Part shown: positions 1 through 8,375 of the stretch, one piece after another
Layout: each line of letters starts with the position of its first letter
Numbering within the stretch: the first letter of the stretch is position 1
Assembly: GCA_018303575.1 (NCBI GenBank)
Contig: JAGVXW010000035.1
Coordinates: 1 to 16,496 of the forward strand
Direction of reading: 5' to 3'
Length of the DNA: 16,496 bases
Source of the DNA: Candidatus Woesearchaeota archaeon
GTDB taxonomy: Archaea; Nanobdellota; Nanobdellia; Woesearchaeales; WJIZ01
The notes under the pieces: model-generated
What the model was told of the DNA's origin: nothing
Database searches by the model: none
What the model saw: only the letters and a program-made list of their open reading frames with translations
Made by a program: the position numbers and the translations under genes

Positions 1-411
1 TCAAACCACAACAATATCCTCGACATCAAAATGCCTCTTCACCAGCTCCTTTAACCGGTTGAGATTCGCGTGCTCCCTTCCAATCAAAAGGCCTTTCGTC
101 TTGGTGTCGTGGCCCTTGATGATCACTTTCTTCTCTTGGACTTCGACATCAAACTTGAACAGCGGCTTCACCGCGTTGCGGATGAACTGGCCGACATCCT
201 CGCTATATTCAATGAGCTTCACTGGCTTCTTGAAGGTGTTCTCGAGCCGCGTGAGCGTCCTGCCTTCTTTTCCGATCGCGAGCCCCATTTTGCCGGGCTC
301 GACGATGATGGTGAGCGTCTCGCCCTGTATGAGATCTCGCGCGCCCGCGCCCGAGATCTTCTCGAAGAGCATCATCAGGCCCATGGCCTCCTGGTCGAGC
401 ACGCGCGCCAT
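1..411 (-). CDS. nusA: Archaeal NusA-like transcription factor (two KH domains)
   Basis: A 136-residue protein with two KH-type RNA-binding domains and none of the N-terminal or S1 regions of bacterial NusA, which is the usual archaeal form and length. The first KH loop is seen as GKMGLAIGKEG near residues 40-50 and the second as GLLIGREHANL near 107-117. The TGA stop lies at the window edge, so the gene is complete. Its ATG directly follows the TAG of the ribosomal L30e gene, so the two are translationally coupled. The order rpoA''-rpl30e-nusA is conserved in archaea, where it usually continues into rps12; that would lie outside this window. The expected role is RNA binding in transcription elongation or termination. 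Confidence 0.93.
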   Translation of the reverse strand: MARVLDQEAMGLMMLFEKISGAGARDLIQGETLTIIVEPGKMGLAIGKEGRTLTRLENTFKKPVKLIEYSEDVGQFIRNAVKPLFKFDVEVQEKKVIIKGHDTKTKGLLIGREHANLNRLKELVKRHFDVEDIVVV

Positions 412-678
412 CTAGTCCTTCGCGAGAGAAAGCAGGGAGACGGCGAACTGCTTCTTGCAGAGCAGGCCGAGCTCGTCATTGGGGATGGGAAGCTGCTCCA
501 CCGGCACGCCGTTTAGTTTAGCATAGCGCAGGACATCCTGCTTCGCGTCGTCCCCCACATTGGAGCTGAACCACACTTTCGCGCATCTGCCAGTCTGGAG
601 GTTCCTCAGCGTCCTGGCCGCGCCGAGCACGAGGCGCTTGTCCTTCACCAGCTTCTTGATCTCTTCCACCGCGTCCAT
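412..678 (-). CDS. rpl30e: Ribosomal protein L30e (eL30)
   Basis: An 88-residue protein of the L7Ae/L30e RNA-binding family. The family pattern is visible in the N-terminal helix followed by LVLGAARTLRNL, in the strand KVWFSSN, and in the segment VPVEQLPIPNDELGLLCKK. It lacks the longer L7Ae termini and sits between rpoA'' and nusA, the classical place for the archaeal L30e gene. The start ATG immediately follows the TAA of rpoA'' and the TAG stop is immediately followed by the nusA ATG. It is a component of the large ribosomal subunit. Confidence 0.92.
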   Translation of the reverse strand: MDAVEEIKKLVKDKRLVLGAARTLRNLQTGRCAKVWFSSNVGDDAKQDVLRYAKLNGVPVEQLPIPNDELGLLCKKQFAVSLLSLAKD

Positions 679-1812
679 TTACTTCACCTTTGTCACGAGA
701 TTGGGCAGGCCGGTGCCGACAGGCACGGGCTGGTTGATCATGACATTCTCCACAACGGAAGTGAGATAATCGACTTCGCCGACCAGCGCCGCCCCGATGA
801 CGTGCTTGATGGGCGTCTCAAACGAAGCCCGGGCGAGCACAGAGCTCTTCTCCGAGACAACGCCGTAGCGCGTGATGCCCTTGACCCCCCCGGTAGTGCA
901 CATCGTGTCGGCAACGAGCATGATATGGCGGATGTCCACGTTCAGGCCCTGGTTCTCGATCACTCCAAAGACCTCATTGATGACAGCCTGGCGGGCGGCC
1001 TCGATGCCGAGCACCTCGGCCACCTCGTGGATACTGTTCGTTGTCGTCCGCGTGGGGTCGACTTCCTCGAGGTTGAGCGTGTCGAAGAGGTTGGAGCCGG
1101 CGGTGACGATGATATACTCGTCCCCCCTCTTCACTGGCAGCACTTGCTTGACGCCCTTGACTCCCTTGAGATGCACATCTTTCATCTTCTCCTTGTCCTT
1201 GTAGAGCGCGTTCAGGCTGCCTTCCTTGCTCCTGCTCTTCAGGACAATGTCATCGCCGTCCACTTTCACGTTATAGCTCTTCGTGTGGCGCTTCAGGCCA
1301 TTCAGGATAGTCGCTGCCGTGAATCCAGACTTCCTCATCAATTCACGGTCAAGCTTTATAGTTATGGATAAGTCCACAATATTGATCTGAAATTCCAGCG
1401 CCACATCGTCGAGCGTGGTTTCCTTGATGGCATAGGCAAGCTCCTTGATGTCCTTGCCCTGCGAATAGGGCTTCTTGAGATAGATCTCCATGGAGGGAGT
1501 CTTGATGTCCTTCCTGCCGTCGAGGATCTCGATGATACGCGGCAGGCCGACGGTGACGTTCATCTCGGCGACACCCGCAAAATGGAACGTATTGAGCGTC
1601 ATCTGCGTGCCCGGCTCGCCGATAGATTCGGCCGAAACATTGCCGACGCATTCGCCCGGATCAGCCAGGGATTCCTTGTACTCCTGCACGGTCTTGTCGA
1701 GGATCTCCTTGACCTTGCTCCTTGCCGCCTTTGCCGGGATGTTCTCCTTCAGCTCCTGAAGCACTTTCTTCGGCAGCTTGTCCTCATAGTCCGTAAAAGC
1801 GTCGTCGCTCAT
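679..1812 (-). CDS. rpoA2: DNA-directed RNA polymerase subunit A''
   Basis: A 377-residue C-terminal half of the largest RNA polymerase subunit, separate from A' as usual in archaea. The trigger-loop and bridge-adjacent region is recognisable: ESIGEPGTQMTLNTFHFAG near residues 61-79, followed by GLPRIIEILDGRK. The C-terminal part holds the conserved clamp and jaw segment with DTMCTTGGVKGITRYGV and ASFETPIKHVIGAALVGE. The ATG overlaps the TGA of rpoA' in an ATGA arrangement, so translation is coupled. The length is normal for the family and nothing suggests a defect. Confidence 0.96.
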   Translation of the reverse strand: MSDDAFTDYEDKLPKKVLQELKENIPAKAARSKVKEILDKTVQEYKESLADPGECVGNVSAESIGEPGTQMTLNTFHFAGVAEMNVTVGLPRIIEILDGRKDIKTPSMEIYLKKPYSQGKDIKELAYAIKETTLDDVALEFQINIVDLSITIKLDRELMRKSGFTAATILNGLKRHTKSYNVKVDGDDIVLKSRSKEGSLNALYKDKEKMKDVHLKGVKGVKQVLPVKRGDEYIIVTAGSNLFDTLNLEEVDPTRTTTNSIHEVAEVLGIEAARQAVINEVFGVIENQGLNVDIRHIMLVADTMCTTGGVKGITRYGVVSEKSSVLARASFETPIKHVIGAALVGEVDYLTSVVENVMINQPVPVGTGLPNLVTKVK

Positions 1813-4487
1813 TCTGAAAGCACCGTCCTGATGATCCTCTTGACATTGATCTGCCCTTTTTCCGAGCGGGAGACGTCCATGCCGTCTTCGCCGTAGAGGA
1901 ACTGCACGATTTTTCCGCCGGAATCCCTGACAGTATAATCATATTCCACCTTGAGGTCCTGCATCGCGTTCGCCAGCCGGCGGTAGAGATAGCCTGATTT
2001 CGGCGTGCGGAGCGCCGTGTCCATGAGGCTGTCCCTGCCGGTCATGGAGCCGAAGAAGAACTCGGCGGGAGTGAGGCCGTTCTTGAAGCCGTGCGCGACG
2101 AAGCCGCGGGCAGAGGGGCTGAGATCGCCCTTCCTGAAACACGAAAGCGTCCTGTTATAATAGCCCTGCTCGATGCGCTTGCCGCGCAGCGCCTGCTGGC
2201 CGACGCAGGCGGCCATTTGCGCGAGATTGATGAGATTGCCCCTCGCTCCGGAGATGGCCATGATGCGCGTGTGGCTGTCCTTTGACGCGAACTCTGAGAC
2301 CAGCTGGCCGGTCGTGTTTCTTGCTTTATTCAGCACTTCAAGGATCTTCAGCTCGAGCGTCTCCGCCTTGGTCTTTCCGGGGAAGGCCTCGAGCGTGTCC
2401 TCGCGGAAGCTCGCGATGAGCTCATTGACGTTGCGGTTGGCCATGTCGAAGACATCCTGGATCTTCTGCTTGGCCTCTGCTGGCAAGTCCGTGTCTGAAA
2501 TGGCGGTGGAGAAGCCGTGCCTCGCCAGCGTCTCAATTCCCAGCCGGAACATATCACCGATGAGCGCGATGGTGAACTCCTTGCCGTAGCGCTTGTGGAT
2601 ATTGCGGAGCAGAAGGCCAGAGCCCTCGCCAAGGAGGTTCCTGTCCAAGACTCCTTGCACGAGCTTGCCTTTCTCGATGACAACATCGTCGCTACCGGAT
2701 TCGTCCTTGAACTTGGAATGGCCGGTGAAATTGAAGTCCTCGGGCAGGAGCGCGGAGAACACTTCCTTGCCTGACAGCTCCTGCTTCCTGCTGAGCCCCG
2801 AAAGATCTGTGATGCCTGCCGCAAGCAGGAGTCCAATGGCTTCCTCGCGCGTGAATTTGAGATATTTTGTGAGGATGTAATTGCCGGAGATGGCATCCTG
2901 GACGCAGCCGATGACGCTCAGCCCGTATCTTGGGGAGATGAGCTGGGTCTGCACTTCCATGAGGAACTCGGCCTCTGCCCGCGCCTCCTCGGTCTGCGGG
3001 ATATGGAGATTCATCTCATCGCCATCGAAATCCGCGTTGTACGGGTGGCAGACCGCGGGGTTGAGGCGGAAGGTCTTGCCGGGAAGCACCCTGACGCGAT
3101 GGCACATCATGGACATCCGGTGCAGGGAGGGCTGGCGGTTGAAAATGGCAATATCCCCGTCCTGGATGTGGCGCTCGACGGTGTAGCCGGGCTGGAGCTC
3201 CTCCAACGAGGCCTCTTTTGTCTCGTCCGTGATCTTCTTTTTCTTGCCGTCAGGCCGGATGACATAATTCGCGCCCGGATACTTGTCCGGGCCCATCTCG
3301 ACCAGCTTCTTGAGCCACGCGATGTTCCACTCGTTCACGCGCTCGGGAATAGTGAGCTTCTTCGCCATGACGAATGGCACGCCAACTTCATTGAGCTTGA
3401 TCATGGGGTCTGGAGAAATGACTGTCCTGGCGGAGAAATTCGTCCTCTTGCCAGCGAGATTGTGCCTGATGCGGCCTTCCTTGCTCTTGATGCGCTCGGT
3501 GATGGTCTTGAGCGGCTGGCCGGAGCGGTGCCGTGCGGGAGGGAGCTGCGGCACGGAATTGTCGAAGAAAGTAGTAATGTGATACTGGAGCAGGTCCCAC
3601 AAGTCCTCGATGATGATTTCAGGAGCTCCTGCGTTGATGTTCTCGAACAGCCGCTGGTTGATCCTGACGATGTCGCCGAGCTTGTGGGTGAGGTCGTCTT
3701 CGGAGCGCTCTCCCGATTCCAGCGTGATGGACGGCCGCATCGTCACCGGCGGGATGGCCATCACTGTAAGAATCATCCATTCCGGCCTGATGAACTTCGG
3801 GTTCATGCCAAAAAGGATGAGATCGTCATCCGTAATCTTCTCCAGCCGCACGCGGATCTCAATCGGATTCAGCCGCTTCTCTGCCTCAAGATAGGTTGTC
3901 GGCTTGTCAAGGGTGACTTTCTGCTGCTTGGCCTTGCAGTGCGGGCACTTCGTGGCGGTCTTCATGCCGCCGATAAGCTCCTTGAGCATGCGCCTTCTCG
4001 CTTCCGGGCCTTCCTCCTTCTCGACGCGCTCCAGCTCAGCGTTCAATGCATTGATCTTGTTCTGGAGGACGAGGATCCTGCCGCACTCCCTGCACGTGCT
4101 TTTGAGCAGCGTGAGGATGAGATTGGCGAACTTGACGTGGATGACCGGCCGGGCGAGCTCGATGTAGCCGAAGTAGCCGGGGCAGTCCTTGAGCTTCTTT
4201 CCGTCGGTGCGGCAGACGAGGCCGGGGTCGATGACGCCCATGCGCGTGTCCATCAGGCCGCCGTCAACGGGATACCCCTCGCGGTCGTACAGCTCGGGCG
4301 TGACGACCTTCACCACAGCCATTTTCTTGATCTGCTGGGGGGAGAGCACCGCGAACTGGATCGCTGCCACCTTGCGGTGCACGCTCGGCTCAGGCATGTC
4401 CAGCCGGCCCGGCTCCTCCTTGGGGAGCGCCACCTCTTCCGACGGCTCCTCGATCACTGCAGCCTTTTCCTCAGTTTCTTCTGCCAT
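1809..4487 (-). CDS. rpoA1: DNA-directed RNA polymerase subunit A'
   Basis: An 892-residue N-terminal part of the largest subunit carrying the catalytic Mg-binding loop NADFDGD at residues 484-490. The start chosen is the ATG at 4487, preceded by GGAG five bases upstream. A longer reading back to 4628 would run into the end of rpoB' and has no family sequence. Residues 1-30 are an acidic, probably disordered extension. The second zinc site is intact (CREC at 132-135, CPHC at 181-184). The first clamp site is not: the family pattern C-x2-C-x6-C-x2-H appears as C92-x2-D95-x6-C102-x2-Y105, so two of four ligands are gone. The subunit forms the active site with B'. It overlaps rpoA'' by three bases. 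Confidence 0.96.
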   Translation of the reverse strand: MAEETEEKAAVIEEPSEEVALPKEEPGRLDMPEPSVHRKVAAIQFAVLSPQQIKKMAVVKVVTPELYDREGYPVDGGLMDTRMGVIDPGLVCRTDGKKLKDCPGYFGYIELARPVIHVKFANLILTLLKSTCRECGRILVLQNKINALNAELERVEKEEGPEARRRMLKELIGGMKTATKCPHCKAKQQKVTLDKPTTYLEAEKRLNPIEIRVRLEKITDDDLILFGMNPKFIRPEWMILTVMAIPPVTMRPSITLESGERSEDDLTHKLGDIVRINQRLFENINAGAPEIIIEDLWDLLQYHITTFFDNSVPQLPPARHRSGQPLKTITERIKSKEGRIRHNLAGKRTNFSARTVISPDPMIKLNEVGVPFVMAKKLTIPERVNEWNIAWLKKLVEMGPDKYPGANYVIRPDGKKKKITDETKEASLEELQPGYTVERHIQDGDIAIFNRQPSLHRMSMMCHRVRVLPGKTFRLNPAVCHPYNADFDGDEMNLHIPQTEEARAEAEFLMEVQTQLISPRYGLSVIGCVQDAISGNYILTKYLKFTREEAIGLLLAAGITDLSGLSRKQELSGKEVFSALLPEDFNFTGHSKFKDESGSDDVVIEKGKLVQGVLDRNLLGEGSGLLLRNIHKRYGKEFTIALIGDMFRLGIETLARHGFSTAISDTDLPAEAKQKIQDVFDMANRNVNELIASFREDTLEAFPGKTKAETLELKILEVLNKARNTTGQLVSEFASKDSHTRIMAISGARGNLINLAQMAACVGQQALRGKRIEQGYYNRTLSCFRKGDLSPSARGFVAHGFKNGLTPAEFFFGSMTGRDSLMDTALRTPKSGYLYRRLANAMQDLKVEYDYTVRDSGGKIVQFLYGEDGMDVSRSEKGQINVKRIIRTVLSE

Positions 4488-4551
4488 GGTTGCTCCAACC
4501 CTTTGATTTTGCTCCTCGCGCTTTCGTGTTTTTGATTCTGTGCTTTGATTC

Positions 4552-6354
4552 TTAGTACTTTGACTCCAGGATGAGCTTCGGGTAAATGCCCAGGCTCTTG
4601 AATTCGTCCAACAACAGCTTGAACGCATAGCTCATCTCAACATACGAGATGGTCGCGTTCTCGCTCGAAAGCGGGCAATAGCTCTTCTTCTTGTATTCGT
4701 CGACGATGGCGATTACCCCGGATTCTTCGCTGATGGGCAGGATGGCCCTGTCGGAATCGAAGCGCTCCTTCAGCAGGAGGGAGGCGCCGTGCGCGACAAA
4801 CGTGTCCTTTTCCATCTCTCCCAGGCGGAGGCCGCCTTCCTTTGCCCTTCCCTCGGTTGGCTGGCGGGTGAGGAGCTGGATCGGGCCCCTGGCGCGGGAA
4901 TGCATCTTGTTCGCCACCATGTGCTTCAGTTTGAGATAATACATGCTGCCGACGAAGATTTTCGCCGGGAAGCGCTCGCCTGTCTCGCCATGGTAGAAGA
5001 CTTCCGTGCCATTCTCCCTGAAGCCGAGGCTGAGCAGTTCCTTTCGGAGCGCGTCTTCCGGCTCAGCGTCAAAGGTGGTGCCATTGATAAACCTGCCTGA
5101 CAGCGCGCCCACTTTTCCGCCGAGCATCTCGATGAGGTGGCTGATCGTCATCCTGCTCGGGATGCCGTGCGGCGAGAAGATGATGTCCGGGGCAGTGCCG
5201 GAGGCGGAGAAGGGCATGTCCTCGGGGGACACAATCAGGCCCACAACCCCTTTCTGGCCGTGCCGAGAAGTGAACTTGTCCCCAATCTCCGGAGTGCGGG
5301 AATCGCGGACGCGCACCTGGACAAGCTTGTTGCCCTCCTCGTTCTCGGTGATGAGCACGAAATCAATGACGCCTTCCTCACCGTGGCTCAGCGACGACGA
5401 GCTTTCGCGGCGCGTGCTGGAGGCGATGCTGTATTCATCTAGGGAGGACAGGAAGCGCGGAGGCGAGGTTTTTCCGATGATTACATCCCCTTCAGCCACC
5501 TTGGCCTCTGGATAGATGATGCCATCGTCCTCAAGATGCCTGTAATCTTTCTCGGACTTGTAGCCTTTGACATCCTTATCAGGGATAGAGACTTCGTCGA
5601 CCAGGCCTCCGGCATACCTGAGCTCCTCGGCGGTGCTCGGCCGGAAATACGTGCTGCGGCCGAAGCCCTTGTCCAGGCTGCCCCGGTTGACGATGATCGC
5701 GTCCTCCATGTTGTAGCCCTTGTAGCTCATGATCGCTACAACCACATTCTGGCCCGCGGCATGGCGGTCAAAGCCCCAGATGTCATGCATCAACGTTTCA
5801 ACGATCGGCGACTGGGGATAATGGAGCACGGAAACGTCCATGTCCATGCGCACGGCAAAATTGGCGGCATAGAAGCCGACGGCCTGCTTCTGGTTCTTTG
5901 CGCCTGCATTCAAACGCGTGCTCTGGTTGAAGTTCCCATACGGAACGAGCGCGGCGCAGAGCCCGAGCATGCCGAGCGGGGAGATCTCAAGGTGCGTGTG
6001 CTCGGGAGTCAGCTCGTCTTCGGTGAAAGCGACGAGGCAATTTTCCTCTTCTGCCGCATCGAGATATTCGACGACTCCTTTTGCTATGAGATCATTCCAG
6101 GCCCATTCCTTCCTTTCGAGCTTGGACAGGTGCTCAGGGGTGAGCATGCTCCTGCCGTCCCGGACGACAATCAGCGGCCTGCGCGTCCTGCCCTTCATGG
6201 TTTCGATGGCGACATCCTGGGTGATCGGATGGATGAAAATGTTCACATTGGGCGAGATGGCGGACCGCCTCCGCTCCTCCCTGAACTGCTGGACGAACTC
6301 CTGCGGATTGTCAATTTCTCCGGATAGCTTATTGTTGATATAGACTTCGCTCAT
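4552..6354 (-). CDS. rpoB1: DNA-directed RNA polymerase subunit B' (C-terminal half of split B)
   Basis: A 600-residue protein covering the C-terminal half of the second-largest subunit: hybrid-binding and wall regions, then the clamp-contacting tail. Family landmarks include GYNMEDAIIVNRGS, TSRHGQKGVVG and HGIPSRMTISHLIEMLGGK. The conserved end region SYAFKLLLDEFKSLGI precedes the terminus. The C-terminal zinc ribbon normally has CxxC followed by CPxC; here the positions read S542-E-E-S545 and C560-P-L-S563, so three of the four cysteines are serines. The ATG lies four bases after the rpoB'' stop. A 64-base gap separates it from rpoA', in which I see no TATA box, so the genes are probably one operon. 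Confidence 0.96.
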   Translation of the reverse strand: MSEVYINNKLSGEIDNPQEFVQQFREERRRSAISPNVNIFIHPITQDVAIETMKGRTRRPLIVVRDGRSMLTPEHLSKLERKEWAWNDLIAKGVVEYLDAAEEENCLVAFTEDELTPEHTHLEISPLGMLGLCAALVPYGNFNQSTRLNAGAKNQKQAVGFYAANFAVRMDMDVSVLHYPQSPIVETLMHDIWGFDRHAAGQNVVVAIMSYKGYNMEDAIIVNRGSLDKGFGRSTYFRPSTAEELRYAGGLVDEVSIPDKDVKGYKSEKDYRHLEDDGIIYPEAKVAEGDVIIGKTSPPRFLSSLDEYSIASSTRRESSSSLSHGEEGVIDFVLITENEEGNKLVQVRVRDSRTPEIGDKFTSRHGQKGVVGLIVSPEDMPFSASGTAPDIIFSPHGIPSRMTISHLIEMLGGKVGALSGRFINGTTFDAEPEDALRKELLSLGFRENGTEVFYHGETGERFPAKIFVGSMYYLKLKHMVANKMHSRARGPIQLLTRQPTEGRAKEGGLRLGEMEKDTFVAHGASLLLKERFDSDRAILPISEESGVIAIVDEYKKKSYCPLSSENATISYVEMSYAFKLLLDEFKSLGIYPKLILESKY

Positions 6355-6358
6355 GCTC

Positions 6359-7855
6359 TCACCACATGGCCCTCATGCCCAGGGATTTCGCAAGCTTGAC
6401 CGCCTCTTCTTCCGGCGAGTCCTGGCTGATGCTTGCCAGCAGACTTAAGTTTTTCCTCAGCCCGATGTTCGTGCCTTCCGGAGTCTCGATGGGGCACAGG
6501 CGGCCAAGATGCGTAGCGTGCAGGGCCCTCGCCTCAAAGTTCTCCTGGCTTGCAGAGAGGGGGGAGACGACGCGCTGCAAATGGCTGACGGTCTCGAGGA
6601 AATTGAGGCGCTGGATGCGCTGGCTGATGCCTTTTCTTCCGCCCACCCAATTGCCCGTGGCAAGCGCGCTGTCGATCCTCTGGGTAAGCAGCTTCTCCCG
6701 GATGATAGCTTTCATGGAAGGGAACTTGCCGCGCTTCACGATCCTTTGGAAATTGTAGAGCAGGTCAGAGATGAGCACCTTGAAGTTGACACGCAGCAAG
6801 TCAGCGAGAAGGTCGCCTGAAAGCTTGAGCTTCTTGTTCATGTAATGGTCCTTGTCATCGAGCGGCAGCTCGCCGTTGCTGACGAGGATGTATTTCTTCA
6901 GCAGCTTGCACAGGTTATGGACTTTCTGGAGCCGGACATCCTCCGTGAGGCCGAGATGGGGAAGCAGATACTTGTCGATGATCTCGCGCATGCGCTCCAC
7001 GCGGATCTCCTTTGTTTGCGTGATGCCGATCTTCCGGGCGATGGTGTCGATGGCTTCTTCCTGATTCTTGATCGCCGCGAACTCGTAGAGGTTCACTATG
7101 ACCTCATCGTACATCTTGTTGGAGCTGATGGCCTTCATGATGTCCTCGTCTTTCAGCATGCCGAGCGCCTTGATGACGATGATGAAGGGGATGCGCTTGA
7201 CGCGGGTGAAGGTGAGATAGAAGATGCCGTCGCTGCCCTTCTCGAGAGTGTGCGGGATCTTGAAGCTCGCGTGCTCGGAGAACACCTTGCCGACGAACTT
7301 CTCGCTGGTCGGGTCCTGCTCGACAAGCGGCCGGTTCGGGGCGAGATCCTCGATGTGCACGAGCACCTTCTCCGTGCCGTTGATGATGAAGTAGCCGCCC
7401 GGGTCTTCGGGGTCCTCCCCCTTCGCGATGAGCTCCTCGCGGCTCAGCTTGTGGAGGTGGCAGTTCGCGCTGCGCACCATGATTGGAAGGTTGCCGATCT
7501 GCGTCACTAAGCTCTCGCGCTGGACGTCATTGATGTGCGCGCTCACCTCGACATACATCGGCGCGGAATAGGTGAGCTTCCTCAGCCGGGCTTCTGAAGG
7601 ATAGACATTGCGCTTGGAGCCGTCGGCTTCCGTGATCTCCGGCTTCGTAACCCAGATCTTGTCGAACTTGATCTTGAAGGAGTCGATGTTCTGTGGAATG
7701 ATTGTTGGCTCGATAACCTTATTGTCCTCGATGATCGCGTGCATCTCTTTGGCGAGGAAGTCGTTGAACGATTCGATGTCGGAATTAACTAAACTCTGCT
7801 GCTCGAAGTAGCTGCGAATGAGGGCCTTGTCTCTCGTGAGCTCTGCGTTACTCAT
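6359..7855 (-). CDS. rpoB2: DNA-directed RNA polymerase subunit B'' (N-terminal half of split B)
   Basis: A 498-residue protein with the N-terminal lobe, protrusion and fork of the second-largest subunit. Recognisable segments are GGYFIINGTEKVLVHIEDLAPNR in the first half and, near the C-terminus, SHLQRVVSPLSASQ followed by LHATHLGRLCPIETPEGTNIGLRKNLSLLA. It ends soon after this fork region, exactly where subunit B is divided in archaea with split rpoB, and B' follows after four bases. Its start overlaps the end of rpoH by eight bases. The split is real rather than a frameshift error: both parts have intact ends and the break is at the usual place. Confidence 0.95.
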   Translation of the reverse strand: MSNAELTRDKALIRSYFEQQSLVNSDIESFNDFLAKEMHAIIEDNKVIEPTIIPQNIDSFKIKFDKIWVTKPEITEADGSKRNVYPSEARLRKLTYSAPMYVEVSAHINDVQRESLVTQIGNLPIMVRSANCHLHKLSREELIAKGEDPEDPGGYFIINGTEKVLVHIEDLAPNRPLVEQDPTSEKFVGKVFSEHASFKIPHTLEKGSDGIFYLTFTRVKRIPFIIVIKALGMLKDEDIMKAISSNKMYDEVIVNLYEFAAIKNQEEAIDTIARKIGITQTKEIRVERMREIIDKYLLPHLGLTEDVRLQKVHNLCKLLKKYILVSNGELPLDDKDHYMNKKLKLSGDLLADLLRVNFKVLISDLLYNFQRIVKRGKFPSMKAIIREKLLTQRIDSALATGNWVGGRKGISQRIQRLNFLETVSHLQRVVSPLSASQENFEARALHATHLGRLCPIETPEGTNIGLRKNLSLLASISQDSPEEEAVKLAKSLGMRAMW

Positions 7856-8096
7856 TGACGACGCACCTGTAGTAGACGGCTTCCCCAGCCGTGGGGCTGG
7901 TCCTGACGATCTTGATGATGTCGCCGGACTTGGCTTCGATGCCGGCGAGCGCCGGGTCCGACTTGTGGATGTACGGAAGGTCGTACACGGAAATCTGGTA
8001 GTGCTTCAGAATCTTTTTTCTTTCCGCGTCCGAGCACTTGACATGCTTCGGGACGAGGATGTGCTTGTGAATGTCGAAGTTGAGTTTCCTTGCCAT
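7848..8096 (-). CDS. rpoH: DNA-directed RNA polymerase subunit H
   Basis: An 82-residue archaeal homologue of eukaryotic Rpb5 C-terminal domain. The family pattern is clear: HILVPKHVKCSDAE at residues 12-25, then LPYIHKSDPAL (41-51), then GDIIKIVRTSPTAGEAVYYRCVV at the end. The start ATG at 8096 fits the family length and has AGGA a few bases upstream. An open frame continues upstream to 8288, but those residues would be translated from tRNA and leader sequence and are rejected. rpoH leads the polymerase operon, as is usual in archaea. Confidence 0.95.
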   Translation of the reverse strand: MARKLNFDIHKHILVPKHVKCSDAERKKILKHYQISVYDLPYIHKSDPALAGIEAKSGDIIKIVRTSPTAGEAVYYRCVVNE

Positions 8097-8131
8097 TGTT
8101 CCTGACTGCCGCCCTTTCCTGCACTCCCCTT

Positions 8132-8270
8132 CCTTTTGGCTTCGCCGAATTCCCGGGCCTCGATGAGCCGTAGCGATTCCCACATGCCGAAAATCCTCGC
8201 CGGATTTTCGCGCATCAACCCTTTTGGCTTCGCCGAATCCGCTTGGCCTTGATGAGCCGTACGAGATTCG
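8132..8270 (-). repeat. Imperfect direct duplication of the tRNA-Lys 3' end and its flank, with a hairpin between the copies
   Basis: The stretch 8132-8180 closely repeats 8220-8270 at an offset of 88-89 bases. Shared blocks are CCTTTTGGCTTCGCCGAAT (8132-8150 and 8220-8238) and GATGAGCCGTA (8162-8172 and 8251-8261). The second block contains the last nine bases of tRNA-Lys, so the left copy is a tRNA tail without a tRNA body. A perfect 9-bp hairpin with a 5-base loop lies between the copies at 8188-8210 (CGAAAATCC / GGATTTTCG). This is the leader between tRNA-Lys and rpoH. I see no TATA box in it, so rpoH may be transcribed from the promoter upstream of the tRNAs. Confidence 0.8.
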
Positions 8271-8372
8271 AACTCGCGACCTCCTCATTACTTTCGACCG
8301 CCGGGGTTGAAAGTCCTCAACCGCCGGTTGAGCTAAAAGTGAGGCGCTCTAACCAGGCTGAGCTAACGGCCC
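8253..8372 (-). tRNA. tRNA-Lys (UUU) with a 45-base intron at 37/38
   Basis: All arms fold. The acceptor GGGCCGT pairs with ACGGCTC (one G-U), the D-stem is GCTC/GAGC, the anticodon stem is CCTCA/TGAGG with loop CTTTTAA, and the T-arm is GCGAG-TTCGAAT-CTCGT. The discriminator is A and no CCA is encoded. The mature length is 75 bases. The intron is 8289-8333, after base 37, the canonical archaeal position. A bulge-helix-bulge is visible: CTTT pairs with AAAG, flanked by three-base bulges TAG and TAA, which places the cuts exactly at the exon ends. The intron holds its own 7-bp hairpin (CTCAACC/GGTTGAG) and a 6-bp one (ACTTTC/GAAAGT). It starts three bases after tRNA-Asp. Confidence 0.93.
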
Positions 8373-8375
8373 GAA

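Noticed and set aside
3003..4535. 510-codon open frame on the plus strand
   Set aside because: It lies antisense to rpoA', whose protein is unmistakable. Long antisense frames are common in GC-rich genes and this one shows no family motif.
4488..4628. Upstream start for rpoA'
   Set aside because: Those residues read through the end of rpoB' in another frame; the ATG at 4487 has a ribosome binding site and fits the family start.
6350..6362. rpoB frameshift or assembly error
   Set aside because: B'' and B' each have proper ends and are divided at the place known for split archaeal rpoB.
8097..8288. N-terminal extension of rpoH
   Set aside because: It would translate leader and tRNA-Lys sequence, and the 82-residue form from 8096 matches the family length.
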